From NCBI RefSeq assembly GCF_001434835.1, contig NZ_AZDV01000009.1, positions 25,837 through 89,836 on the forward strand: 64,000 bases of DNA, in the 5' to 3' direction. The stretch is from Levilactobacillus acidifarinae DSM 19394 = JCM 15949 (GTDB taxonomy: Bacteria; Bacillota; Bacilli; Lactobacillales; Lactobacillaceae). Shown piece after piece: positions 7,137 to 15,529 of this stretch. Within the stretch, counting starts at the first letter, position 1. Each line of letters begins with the position of its first letter. The notes beneath the pieces are model-generated. The model was not told where the DNA came from. It did not search any database and saw nothing but the letters and a program-made list of their open reading frames with translations. The translations under genes were made by a program, and so were the position numbers.

Positions 7137-9443
7137 TTGACCACCAGCGAACAAGCCAACGAGCAACACCGCGTGGACGACGTGGTTCAACAAATCGGCA
7201 CCCGTATCGACCGCACCACGAGCGAGTATAATGACGCCCACAAAGAGTTGCGCAACGTGTTAAAAAACTATACCGAAAACACGTCGGTCAACTGGTTTGA
7301 AGTCGATGACCGAATCGAAACCAGTGCCGAACTCCAGCAACAACGGGCCCTGGTTTCCCGTTTAACCGAAAACCAAAATATCATTCAAGATCAGTTAACC
7401 ACCTTTCAAGAACTCAAAAAGTCGCCCTACTTTGGGCGCATCGACATTCAAGATCCCGATGAACCGACACCCGAATCACTGTATATCGGAACAGCGTCGT
7501 TCGTTGACGATGACGAGAACTTCTTAGTCTATGACTGGCGTGCCCCCATCTCTAGTATCTACTACAACGGGGTCCTGGGTCAGGTAGCCTACGACACGCC
7601 GGCCGGTCAGCAACAAACCGACCTCCTCAAAAAACGTCAATTTCTCATTCAAGACAGCCAAATCCAAAGTATGTTCGACACCAACGAAACCGTGGGCGAC
7701 GAAATGCTCCAACACGTCTTGGGCGAACAAAACGACGCGACCATGCAAAACATCGTGGCCACCATTCAGCGTGAACAAAACGACATCATCCGCGACGTCC
7801 ACAGCGACTTGCTGGTGGTTCAAGGCGTCGCCGGCTCCGGGAAGACCTCCGCAATTTTACAACGCATCGCTTTTCTGTTGTACCACAGCCGCCGCGACCT
7901 TGAGGCCGACCAAATCGTGTTGTTCTCCCCCAACCGCCTGTTCAGTCACTACATTAGTGACGTCTTACCCAGCCTCGGGGAACGGAACATGCGCCAGGTA
8001 ACCCTGGCCGAGTTTTTGACCCAACGGTTCCAGGGGCTCAAGGTCCAGACCCAGTTCGAACGGTACGAAAGCGACCAACAACACCCCGTTCATCTGGCCC
8101 TACGCAACTTTCAGGAAAGCGCGGCGATGATGAGTGCCGTGGCCGATTACTGTAAAAAATGTCCGGCCAACGACCTACAATTCACCGACATTCGCTTCAA
8201 CGGCCGGGTCTTCTTCGATCACCAGGAGATTCGCGACATCTACCGCCAGTTTCCGGTGGGCTTACCCGCGGCGGAACGGTTCTTAAAGACCAAGAACGTT
8301 CTCGAAAAACGGCTCCGCAAACAAATTGCTGAGGAAGCCAAAGCCGACTGGGTCCGCGACACCATCGACCAACTCAGCGACGAAGACTATCACAACCTGC
8401 TGGGGGCCAAGCACCTCGGCCAATTTGAACAACTCGACGACGAGATCGACTTCATTGCCCGGCAAATCGTGCGCCGCCGCTTACGGCAGGTCGACGACGC
8501 CATCTACAACGGGTACTTTTTGGACGTTTACAGCCAATACACCGCCTTTCTAAAGCAGTGTCCCTTACCGGCTGACGTGACGGCCGACCAGTGGCAGGCC
8601 GTCATCGACCGTTACCAACACGACATCGAATTCCACCGGTTGGCGTTGACCGATGCCGCCCCGCTACTTTACCTACGCGACCTCTTGATCGGTGGCGGGA
8701 TGAATCACCAGATGCAGCACCTGTTCGTCGACGAAATGCAGGACTATTCGATTGCTCAGTTAATTTACCTGCAACACGCCTTTCCTCGCGCTAAACTCAC
8801 GCTTCTGGGCGACAGCGAACAGGCCCTCTTCAAGGCCGTTGAGTCACCCGAGTCCATCTTGAAGAAGTTAGGCGCGGCCTTACACGCCAAGCGTTCACGT
8901 TTGATCACCCTGCGGCGCTCGTACCGGTCAACGCTCCCCATCACCACCTTTGCCAAGGCGCTTCTGCCCGATGGCGACCAGATTGAGGCCTTCAACCGAC
9001 CAGGGGATCTGCCCAAGGTCGTGATCCGCTACGACGACGCGTCAGCGTTTAAGGCCCTGACCCACGAAGTCCAAACGGAGCTGGCGACTAGTGGGACCGT
9101 GGCGATCCTCACCAAGAACACCGCCGAAGCTAAGTACGTTTACCAGGAACTGCACGCCACCGTTGACCTGACCCGGTTAACCGATACCGACCGGTCATTG
9201 CCCAAGGGCGTGGTGGTCTTGCCGATTTACCTGGCCAAAGGACTGGAATTTGACAGCGTGATCGCCTATAACGTTTCGGCGGAAAATTATCCGGATCAAC
9301 AATTGACCGGCACGCTCTACACGATTGCCTCTAGGGCCATGCACCACCTGACCCTGTTGAGCATCGGGCCGGTATCGCCACTCATCGCCTCCGAGAATAT
9401 TCCGCAAAGCGATCTACAAATTGAACACGAACTCTTAAACTAG
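7137..9443 (+). CDS. helD: HelD-like RNA polymerase recycling helicase
   Basis: HelD is a UvrD-like superfamily 1 ATPase that binds RNA polymerase and removes it from stalled or post-termination DNA in Gram-positive bacteria. The N-terminus is charged and probably coiled coil (about residues 1-110). The family motif YDWRAPISSIYYNG follows, then Walker A GVAGSGKT near residue 230. Later helicase motifs include LFVDEMQDYS and TLLGDSEQAL. Length (768 residues) fits the family. The start is most likely the TTG at 7137, because AAGGAGG at 7122-7128 lies 8 bases upstream; an in-frame ATG at 7119 would sit on the ribosome binding site. It is a single-gene unit ending at a strong terminator. Confidence 0.92.
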   Translation: MTTSEQANEQHRVDDVVQQIGTRIDRTTSEYNDAHKELRNVLKNYTENTSVNWFEVDDRIETSAELQQQRALVSRLTENQNIIQDQLTTFQELKKSPYFGRIDIQDPDEPTPESLYIGTASFVDDDENFLVYDWRAPISSIYYNGVLGQVAYDTPAGQQQTDLLKKRQFLIQDSQIQSMFDTNETVGDEMLQHVLGEQNDATMQNIVATIQREQNDIIRDVHSDLLVVQGVAGSGKTSAILQRIAFLLYHSRRDLEADQIVLFSPNRLFSHYISDVLPSLGERNMRQVTLAEFLTQRFQGLKVQTQFERYESDQQHPVHLALRNFQESAAMMSAVADYCKKCPANDLQFTDIRFNGRVFFDHQEIRDIYRQFPVGLPAAERFLKTKNVLEKRLRKQIAEEAKADWVRDTIDQLSDEDYHNLLGAKHLGQFEQLDDEIDFIARQIVRRRLRQVDDAIYNGYFLDVYSQYTAFLKQCPLPADVTADQWQAVIDRYQHDIEFHRLALTDAAPLLYLRDLLIGGGMNHQMQHLFVDEMQDYSIAQLIYLQHAFPRAKLTLLGDSEQALFKAVESPESILKKLGAALHAKRSRLITLRRSYRSTLPITTFAKALLPDGDQIEAFNRPGDLPKVVIRYDDASAFKALTHEVQTELATSGTVAILTKNTAEAKYVYQELHATVDLTRLTDTDRSLPKGVVVLPIYLAKGLEFDSVIAYNVSAENYPDQQLTGTLYTIASRAMHHLTLLSIGPVSPLIASENIPQSDLQIEHELLN

Positions 9444-9474
9444 CTGATTATTTAATCCATACTAGGTCCCATCA

Positions 9475-9518
9475 AAACAGAGTCCCCCAAGTTAACGACT
9501 TGGTGGACTCTGTTTTTT
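9475..9518. terminator. Bidirectional terminator between helD and pucR
   Basis: The hairpin AAACAGAGTCC..GGACTCTGTTT has an inner CCAAGT/ACTTGG extension, a T run on the plus side and an A run on the other. It can stop transcription of helD and of the convergent PucR-type gene. Confidence 0.88.
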
Positions 9519-9521
9519 TAG

Positions 9522-11171
9522 CTACTCACTAAGTTTAGGGACGTTTTCACCCTTGGACAGCTCTAACGCCAACCGTAAGTTCAAGCTGTTTTGGGGTTGC
9601 TTCACCGAAATTCCTAGCAATTTTTCGCACTGCTTAATCCGGTATTTAATGGTGTTGCGGTGCAGATACAAGGTATTTGCCGTCTTGGTGATCTCGCAAT
9701 TATAATCCAGATAATATTGCAAGGTCTTCCGGAGATCCACGGTCGCCGTATCTTCCGGATAGGCCAACTCACCCAAGATTTTCTCACAGAAGTAGTGAAT
9801 ATCTTCCTCGTCGGTTCCCTCAAATAACCCGATTAACCCCTTGGGCCGGTAGTAGTTGATCGTTTCGATCTCGGTGCGCTGCTTAATCTCCGTCAAGGCC
9901 GATTTGGCCTCGATGTAGGAATTAGAGATATCTTCGATGGTTTCACACGCATTCCCAAACGAGAAACTCAAGCGAATACCTAAGGCGTCCTCCAATTCCT
10001 TAACCAGATTCGTCAGCGTCCGTTCCAAATCGGGTTCTTCCGATTGAAACAGTAACGCGATGTCGTTACTATTCTTGACCTTAAAGACTACGACGTCTCG
10101 AATCTTCAACGGCAACTGATCTTGCATCCAGTTGTTCGCGATTTGCGATTCATCCTTGCGGTAAAAGACCTGGTTTTGGCTCTGCTCGTCGGGCACGCAA
10201 TAGACTAAGGCAATCCGGTAATGGTTACTCTGGACCAACCCGTAGTTGCTGCCCAAATCAACCCAGTTACGGTGCTCTTCCGTTTGTAGGCTCTTGGCTT
10301 CGACCAATTGTGATAAGAAGTCACTCTTTAACAGGTCAAAGAAGTCTTGGACCTTGTGGTTCTTATACAGAATAAACATCAGCGTCAACACCGCCTGCTC
10401 AATGGCAAACTCCGAGATGGGATACGGGATCTGTTCCGGGCGCAAGATCAACAGGTAGTACGGAAAATTATCGATGACGTTGACCGGATAACCCAAAACT
10501 TGCAACTTCTCACCGTTGATGTTGTTAATCACCAGGTTCGCCTTGCCTTCACTGATGCGGCGGTAGTTCTGCGCGGATAACTGTTCCGCGTAGAACGAAG
10601 CCGGGTAACTGGACCCCGAGAAGTACTGCGAGTTTCCAATGACCTTATGCCAGGGGTTCAACAGAATCACCGGGGCGTTAATAATTTTCCCGAGTTCCGC
10701 AATGAAGCGCCCGTTGCTCACGTCGTGCATCAATAAACTCGAAAACTTTTTTTGAATGTCCAACGCGTAGGTCAGTTGTTCCGTCTTGGTATCCCACAGG
10801 TAACTCTGCATACGGTAGAGCAGCCCCCCCAGTGGTTGGGTGCTGGGAATCTTAATCAACGGAATATTCAGTTCCGTGGCGTACGCCACCACTGCCGGAT
10901 CAATATCTTCAATGAACCGCCCCACCTTAATCCCCAAAGCGGCGACTTTTTTCGTCACTAAAGAAGCTAAAAACGGCTTTAACTGTTGCTGGTCATCCTT
11001 AAAGATCATGGCCGTGGTCAGGATGATGACGTTCTCGGGAATGAAGCCCGCGATGTCCGGCGTTTCCGTAATTTCAACACTCTCGACGGGCCGGTCAAGG
11101 TCCCGATGGGTGGATAAAACCTCCAGGTCCGAAAACCGAGGTAATTTCAATAAATCATTTAAGCTACTCAC
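9522..11171 (-). CDS. PucR-family transcriptional regulator of purine/allantoin catabolism
   Basis: PucR proteins control purine and allantoin degradation genes. The first about 125 residues match the PucR N-terminal domain (SSLNDLLKLPRF, VESVEITETPDIAGF, IILTTAMIFKDD). The C-terminal about 60 residues hold the PucR-type helix-turn-helix (EITKTANTLYLHRNTIKYRIKQ). The start is best placed at the GTG at 11171 (VSSLNDLL), with AGGGGG 7 bases upstream, giving 549 residues. A TTG 12 codons upstream lies inside a cre site and is less likely. The gene diverges from an MFS transporter and faces the allantoin genes downstream, so activation by a pathway intermediate is the natural inference. Confidence 0.88.
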   Translation of the reverse strand: MSSLNDLLKLPRFSDLEVLSTHRDLDRPVESVEITETPDIAGFIPENVIILTTAMIFKDDQQQLKPFLASLVTKKVAALGIKVGRFIEDIDPAVVAYATELNIPLIKIPSTQPLGGLLYRMQSYLWDTKTEQLTYALDIQKKFSSLLMHDVSNGRFIAELGKIINAPVILLNPWHKVIGNSQYFSGSSYPASFYAEQLSAQNYRRISEGKANLVINNINGEKLQVLGYPVNVIDNFPYYLLILRPEQIPYPISEFAIEQAVLTLMFILYKNHKVQDFFDLLKSDFLSQLVEAKSLQTEEHRNWVDLGSNYGLVQSNHYRIALVYCVPDEQSQNQVFYRKDESQIANNWMQDQLPLKIRDVVVFKVKNSNDIALLFQSEEPDLERTLTNLVKELEDALGIRLSFSFGNACETIEDISNSYIEAKSALTEIKQRTEIETINYYRPKGLIGLFEGTDEEDIHYFCEKILGELAYPEDTATVDLRKTLQYYLDYNCEITKTANTLYLHRNTIKYRIKQCEKLLGISVKQPQNSLNLRLALELSKGENVPKLSE

Positions 11172-11192
11172 GCTGTGACCCCCTTCATTTTG

Positions 11193-11206
11193 TGTTAGCG
11201 CTTTCA
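11193..11206 (-). promoter_or_regulatory. cre site (CcpA box) upstream of pucR
   Basis: On the minus strand this reads TGAAAGCGCTAACA, a full match to the cre consensus TGWAANCGNTNWCA. It lies about 20 bp upstream of the regulator's start, so CcpA could repress the regulator itself. Confidence 0.75.
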
Positions 11207-11306
11207 ATTAACGATTTAACCATATTTGGTCAAAATAAACAAACTTGTTTTTTTTATGGTGCAGAACACGCAATGAAATTCTCTTAAATCTCCTTATAAT
11301 TGGTCT

Positions 11307-11320
11307 TGTAAGCGTTTACA
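11307..11320 (+). promoter_or_regulatory. cre site (CcpA box) at the MFS transporter promoter
   Basis: TGTAAGCGTTTACA matches the cre consensus fully and is almost a perfect palindrome. A TATAAT hexamer lies just upstream at 11295-11300, so the cre would cover the transcription start. This is a classic position for catabolite repression. Confidence 0.85.
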
Positions 11321-11346
11321 TATGAAAGATTTTTGGAGGGTCTATT

Positions 11347-12603
11347 ATGGACAAAGTCACAGAAAAAACGGGCATGGCCTATTGGAAAAAAATCGTTATT
11401 CTCCTGTGCGCGGGGTGGATTACCATCTGGATCTACCGGTCAGCATTAGCACCGGTCTACCCGCAAATTCGGTCTTCATTAGGTGGCGGCGTCTCCGACA
11501 CGGCCCTAGGATCGATTTCTAGTTTTTATTTCTTAGGTTACGTTATTATGCAAATTCCGGCGGGGTTCTTAGTCGATAAGATTGGGAAAAAACGGGTCCT
11601 AATCCCCGGATTTCTCTTATTCGCCGTCGCCGCTCTCGTGGTGGCTCTCTCCCACTCCATTCAAATGATCTACGTGGGGAGTCTGCTAGCCGGGTTAGGT
11701 TGTGGGTCCTTCTACGGCTCCGCCTACTCGTTGACGGCCCAAAACATTCCGGCCGACAAGAAGAGCTTCTCCACGGCCATCGTAAACAGTGGGTCCGCCG
11801 TGGGGTCTGGACTCGGGATGATTTTATCTAGTTTCTTGGTTGCCCAGCAGGGAATGCCGTGGCAAACCATGATGTACATTGCCGTCGTCATGATTATCTG
11901 CATGGTCATCGCGTTCCAAGCCATTATTCGGAGTCACAAAGACGACGTCGCCGCCCTGGCCGCACAACCAACGGCAGCCGAAATCAAGGCCGACACGCCC
12001 AAGGTTAAAGAAAAAGTGTCTATCGGGACCCTCTTTGCCCCGAAGATGCTGTTCTCCTACATTCTCTACTTCGCCACCTGCTACGCCTACTACATGATTG
12101 TGACCTGGCTGCCGAACTTCTTGGCCACGGAACGGGGCTTCCACGGCGCCGCCATCGGTTTTTCATCATCCCTGGTTGCCTTTGCCTCCATTCCCGGCGC
12201 CCTTTTCTTCAGTAAGTTAGCTGATAAATACATGGCCCATAAGATCAAGTTCATCGTGATCTTAGAACTGCTCTCAGCCGCCATGTTACTCCTGACGGTG
12301 CAAGCTACCAGCGCTACCTTCCTCCTGACTGCCCTGATTCTCTACGGGTTCTTAGGCAAACTGGCGGTTGAACCCATCATCATCTCTTGGCTGGGTGAAA
12401 ATGCGCCCCAAGTCGGGGTCGGCACAACCTTAGGGGTCTTCAACTTCTTCGGCATGATGTCGTCGATCATTGCACCAGCTCTGACCGGGAACATCTCCGA
12501 CGCCACGGGGTCCAAGGTCTTAGGTTTCTACATCGCCATCTTGTTGCTGGTGGTTGGGACCATCCTCTTCCTCTTTGCCAACTTGAAAAAGAAACGCGCT
12601 TAA
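11347..12603 (+). CDS. MFS transporter in the allantoin region
   Basis: This 418-residue protein has about twelve membrane segments. It shows an MFS signature between helices 2 and 3 (GFLVDKIGKKRVLIPGF), and helix 4 is Gly-rich. A hydrophilic central loop lies near residues 195-220. It starts behind TTTGGAGGG. The gene is divergent from pucR with a perfect cre at its promoter, and ends at a terminator. The substrate is not visible. Its place beside PucR suggests a purine-breakdown compound. Since the pathway encoded here ends in oxamate, export of oxamate or oxalurate is one possibility; import of another ureide is another. Both are inference. Confidence 0.85.
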   Translation: MDKVTEKTGMAYWKKIVILLCAGWITIWIYRSALAPVYPQIRSSLGGGVSDTALGSISSFYFLGYVIMQIPAGFLVDKIGKKRVLIPGFLLFAVAALVVALSHSIQMIYVGSLLAGLGCGSFYGSAYSLTAQNIPADKKSFSTAIVNSGSAVGSGLGMILSSFLVAQQGMPWQTMMYIAVVMIICMVIAFQAIIRSHKDDVAALAAQPTAAEIKADTPKVKEKVSIGTLFAPKMLFSYILYFATCYAYYMIVTWLPNFLATERGFHGAAIGFSSSLVAFASIPGALFFSKLADKYMAHKIKFIVILELLSAAMLLLTVQATSATFLLTALILYGFLGKLAVEPIIISWLGENAPQVGVGTTLGVFNFFGMMSSIIAPALTGNISDATGSKVLGFYIAILLLVVGTILFLFANLKKKRA

Positions 12604-12623
12604 TCGCGCCAAATCACTTATCG

Positions 12624-12668
12624 AGACGACCAAGCGCTTACCTTTAGGTAACTTTGCTTGGTCGTTTC
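12624..12668 (+). terminator. Terminator after the MFS transporter gene
   Basis: The hairpin GACGACCAAGC..GCTTGGTCGTTTC lies 20 bp after the transporter stop. Its T tract is short and interrupted, so it may be only partly efficient. The CrcB pair follows. Confidence 0.65.
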
Positions 12669-12700
12669 TGCCTTGGTAACCATCTCGGGAGGTCCTAGCC

Positions 12701-13081
12701 GTGTTCAAAAAGATTTTAGCCATTCTCTTATTTGGGTTCTGCGGCAGTTTTCTGCGTACCGAACTCACTTTGGTTGGTCAGCATTATCTCGTTATTTTAA
12801 CGATCAACGTCTTGGGATCATTTCTCCTGGCCTTTATCGCCCAAACCCTTCCCGCCCTGATTTCCTTATCCGAGGCCACGATGACCGGTCTTTCCGTCGG
12901 GCTCGTCGGCAGCTTCACCACCTTTTCCACGTTCACCATGGACGTGGTGACCCTGTTCACGCAAGGGGCCTTTGGGTTAGCCTTCGCTTATCTGGCGGGG
13001 AGCCTCATCTTGAGTAGCGGCGCCGTGATTTTAGGCTTTCGTACCAGTCTCTGGGTCACGGCGGGAGTTCCGTCAAAATGA
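12701..13081 (+). CDS. crcB: CrcB/Fluc fluoride channel, subunit A of pair 1
   Basis: CrcB (Fluc) proteins are small four-helix membrane channels that let toxic fluoride out of the cell; many Gram-positives use two different subunits together. This 126-residue protein starts at GTG behind GGGAGG. It carries LTINVLGSF with the conserved Asn, and GSFTTFSTFTMD with the pore Phe/Thr signature. The N-terminal motif is less typical (FGFCGSFLRTELT) than in subunit B. Its stop overlaps the next gene's ATG (ATGA), which points to translational coupling. I find no fluoride riboswitch upstream. Confidence 0.93.
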   Translation: MFKKILAILLFGFCGSFLRTELTLVGQHYLVILTINVLGSFLLAFIAQTLPALISLSEATMTGLSVGLVGSFTTFSTFTMDVVTLFTQGAFGLAFAYLAGSLILSSGAVILGFRTSLWVTAGVPSK

Positions 13082-13431
13082 GCGCCGTTTTTTGGATCAG
13101 CCTAGCCGGGGCTGGCGGCGCTTTAACGCGCTTTACCGTGACTACCCTCATCAACCGGCGCATTCGTCCCACCCATTTTCCGGTTGCCACGTTCACCATC
13201 AACCTCCTGGGTTCCGGCTGTTTAGGCCTCGTCACCGGACTACTAGCGCCGAGTTGGTTGCTCTTTCAGTTGGCCGGGGGCTTTCTAGGCGGTTTTTCAA
13301 CCTTTTCCACCTTTACCAACGACTTCGTCAAGCTCAGTCAGGCCCACCCCTGGACCGCCGTGACCTACCTCACGACGTCCGTCTCGTTAAGCATTGGGAG
13401 TGCCTTTCTCGGTTACGTCTTGATTCGCTGA
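13078..13431 (+). CDS. crcB: CrcB/Fluc fluoride channel, subunit B of pair 1
   Basis: This 117-residue partner of the preceding gene overlaps it by four bases. It has the more canonical N-terminal motif (GAGGALTRF), FTINLLGSG with the conserved Asn and GGFSTFSTFTND. Four membrane helices are expected. The two subunits probably assemble as an antiparallel heterodimer, the usual arrangement when crcB genes occur in tandem. A terminator follows at once, so the two genes form their own small unit between the transporter and the P-type ATPase. Confidence 0.94.
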   Translation: MSAVFWISLAGAGGALTRFTVTTLINRRIRPTHFPVATFTINLLGSGCLGLVTGLLAPSWLLFQLAGGFLGGFSTFSTFTNDFVKLSQAHPWTAVTYLTTSVSLSIGSAFLGYVLIR

Positions 13432-13435
13432 CCCG

Positions 13436-13468
13436 GTCCCCACACGAACTTAGTCTGGGGACTTTTTT
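13436..13468 (+). terminator. Terminator after crcB pair 1
   Basis: GTCCCCA..TGGGGAC is followed by six T, starting four bases after the crcB stop. Confidence 0.85.
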
Positions 13469-13540
13469 CACTTAACGCCCTACTCACTGCCAGCACTCCC
13501 GTTAGCCCCCGTCACCTAGTTAGAAAGCGAGGTCCTTAGC

Positions 13541-15391
13541 ATGCGACACCTCAACACCGCCATGCAACTTTACCTAAGCGGACTCCTCCTCTTCGGGATC
13601 AGTCTGTTTCTACCCGCCCCATTATCGGCGATTGGGTTGCTTCTGGCCACCGGCCTTGCCGGTTATCACGTCACCTTTGAAGGTCTCCAGGATACCCGAT
13701 CTGCCAGTCGCCAGCACCACCGTTTCACCCCCAACATCCACCTCTTAATGTTTCTTGCCGCCGCGGGAGCCATCCTCATCGGTAGCTTTCGCGAAGCCGC
13801 CTTACTGATGCTGATCTTTGCCGGGGCGCACTTTCTCGAAGAGTACGCCGAAGGCAAAAGTAACCGTGAGATTACCGCGTTACTGGACCTCAACCCCCTT
13901 GAAGCCCGCCGGCTAACGCCCCAGCACACCGTTGAATTAGTTGCCGTGAGTGACCTGGCGGTGGGGGATCAACTCCAGGTCCTTAACGGCGATCAGGTGC
14001 CCACTGACGGCACCATCACCCGGGGCACCGCCGTAATCAACGAGGCCACCATTACCGGCGAAAGCCTTCCCCGCGAAAAACGAGTGGGGGACCCCGTTTA
14101 CGGTAGCACCCTCAACGGCGACTCCAGCTTTCAAATGGTGGTCACCAAAACTAGTGAGGAAACCACCTTCGCCCAAATCGTGGCCCTAGTTCAACACTCC
14201 CAGACGTCTTTGGGCCACACCGCCACCTGGATTGAGCGCTTCGAACCCCGCTACGTCAAGGTCGTCCTCGCCCTGATTCCGTTCGTCTTTTTAAGCAATC
14301 GTTGGCTGCTCGGCTGGACCCTAGCGACCAGTCTTTACCGCACCATCGTCTTCCTGATTGCCGCTTCTCCCTGTGCGTTGGCCGCGGCCGCCGTTCCCGC
14401 CACCCTTGCCGGGTTGTCCAACCTGGCGAAACAGGGCGTTTTGTTTAAGGGCGGCCACACCTTAACCGAACTCACCGAGCTACGCGCCATTGCCTTTGAC
14501 AAGACGGGCACGCTGACCCAGGGCCACCCCCAGGTCACGGACGTGAACTTGGCCCCCACGGCCGATCCGCAGCTGGTCGTGAACCTCCTGGTCGCCATGG
14601 AGCGGCAGAGTAATCACCCCCTCGCCACGGCCATCACGGCCCATTTCACACCGACGCACACCCTGCCGCTAACCGTCACCAATACGGTAGGAATTGGCCT
14701 GCAAGCGACCTACCACGGCCAGTCGATCGTGATCGGAAAACCCACGGCGTTTCCCGCTTTACCGGCGGACGTGGCCCAAATCATCCACGACCTGACAACC
14801 CAGGGAAAAACGATTGTGTTACTCGCCATTGACCAACAGATTCAACTCTTAATCGCCCTCATGGACCAGCCCGCCGAACACGCGGCCGCCACCGTGGCGT
14901 ACTTTAACCGGCACCAGATTCACACGGAGCTGATCACGGGGGACACCCTGCTCACGGGCCAAGCCATCGGCCGCCAACTACACGTCCAACACGTCAGTGC
15001 CAATACGCTCCCCACCTCTAAGGCCGCCCTGATTGCGGCCCAACAACGGCGCTTTAAGTCCGTGGCCATGGTGGGCGACGGGGTCAACGACGCCCCCGCT
15101 CTCGCCCAAGCCACCATTGGTATCGCCATGGGCGCCGGCACGGACGTGGCCATCGACGTCGCCGACATGGTGCTCATGACCAACGATTTGACCAAACTCA
15201 CGACCGCCCACCGCTTGTCGGCGCGCCTTCAACACATCGTCCGGGAGAACCTCTGCTTGGCGTTGGCCGTGGTGGTTCTCCTGATGATCCTTAACGTTTT
15301 ACAACTGACCGACATCGCCTGGGGCGTCGTCCTTCACGAGGGTAAGTACGCTGGTGGTCATCTTAAACGGCCTACGGCTCCTGTTAGCTAA
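13541..15391 (+). CDS. P1B-type metal-transporting ATPase with frameshifted C-terminus
   Basis: This is a heavy-metal exporting P-type ATPase without an N-terminal metal-binding domain. Motifs in order: TITGES near residue 170, the transmembrane metal motif SPC (AASPCALA, about 276) as in the P1B-4 CzcP/CtpD branch, DKTGT with the phosphorylated Asp at residue 320, SNHPLA, and GDGVNDAP at 512-517. Six membrane helices or so are visible. The end is abnormal: after GVVLHEG the frame continues with 16 unrelated residues. Removing one A near 15344 would restore STLVVILNGLRLLLAK and a stop at 15393-15395, the usual family ending. Zinc, cobalt or cadmium are likely ions, but this is unproven. Confidence 0.9.
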   Translation: MRHLNTAMQLYLSGLLLFGISLFLPAPLSAIGLLLATGLAGYHVTFEGLQDTRSASRQHHRFTPNIHLLMFLAAAGAILIGSFREAALLMLIFAGAHFLEEYAEGKSNREITALLDLNPLEARRLTPQHTVELVAVSDLAVGDQLQVLNGDQVPTDGTITRGTAVINEATITGESLPREKRVGDPVYGSTLNGDSSFQMVVTKTSEETTFAQIVALVQHSQTSLGHTATWIERFEPRYVKVVLALIPFVFLSNRWLLGWTLATSLYRTIVFLIAASPCALAAAAVPATLAGLSNLAKQGVLFKGGHTLTELTELRAIAFDKTGTLTQGHPQVTDVNLAPTADPQLVVNLLVAMERQSNHPLATAITAHFTPTHTLPLTVTNTVGIGLQATYHGQSIVIGKPTAFPALPADVAQIIHDLTTQGKTIVLLAIDQQIQLLIALMDQPAEHAAATVAYFNRHQIHTELITGDTLLTGQAIGRQLHVQHVSANTLPTSKAALIAAQQRRFKSVAMVGDGVNDAPALAQATIGIAMGAGTDVAIDVADMVLMTNDLTKLTTAHRLSARLQHIVRENLCLALAVVVLLMILNVLQLTDIAWGVVLHEGKYAGGHLKRPTAPVS

Positions 15392-15444
15392 ATGATGCAT
15401 GGGTTGTCGTTCCCCAAACCAGGGCACTTCTAAGCCCAACGTAA

Positions 15445-15486
15445 AATAGAGGAGGTTCGCGTAATTCGCGAACTTCCTCTATTTTT
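15445..15486. terminator. Bidirectional terminator between the ATPase and hydroxyacid dehydrogenase genes
   Basis: AATAGAGGAGGTTCGCG..CGCGAACTTCCTCTATT is a 17-bp stem with a TTTTTAT tail. It serves the plus-strand ATPase and the end of the minus-strand allantoin series. Confidence 0.88.
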
Positions 15487-15529
15487 ATCAGTATGAAGGA
15501 TTTAAAGCTAAGTTAGATTGGTTGAATTG

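Noticed and set aside
12604..12700. Possible fluoride riboswitch before crcB pair 1
   Set aside because: The gap contains a terminator hairpin and a ribosome binding site, with no recognisable crcB riboswitch core.
13092..13475. Long open frame overlapping the second crcB gene on the same strand
   Set aside because: It is out of frame with the clear CrcB protein, has a composition unlike a real protein and no ribosome binding site of its own.
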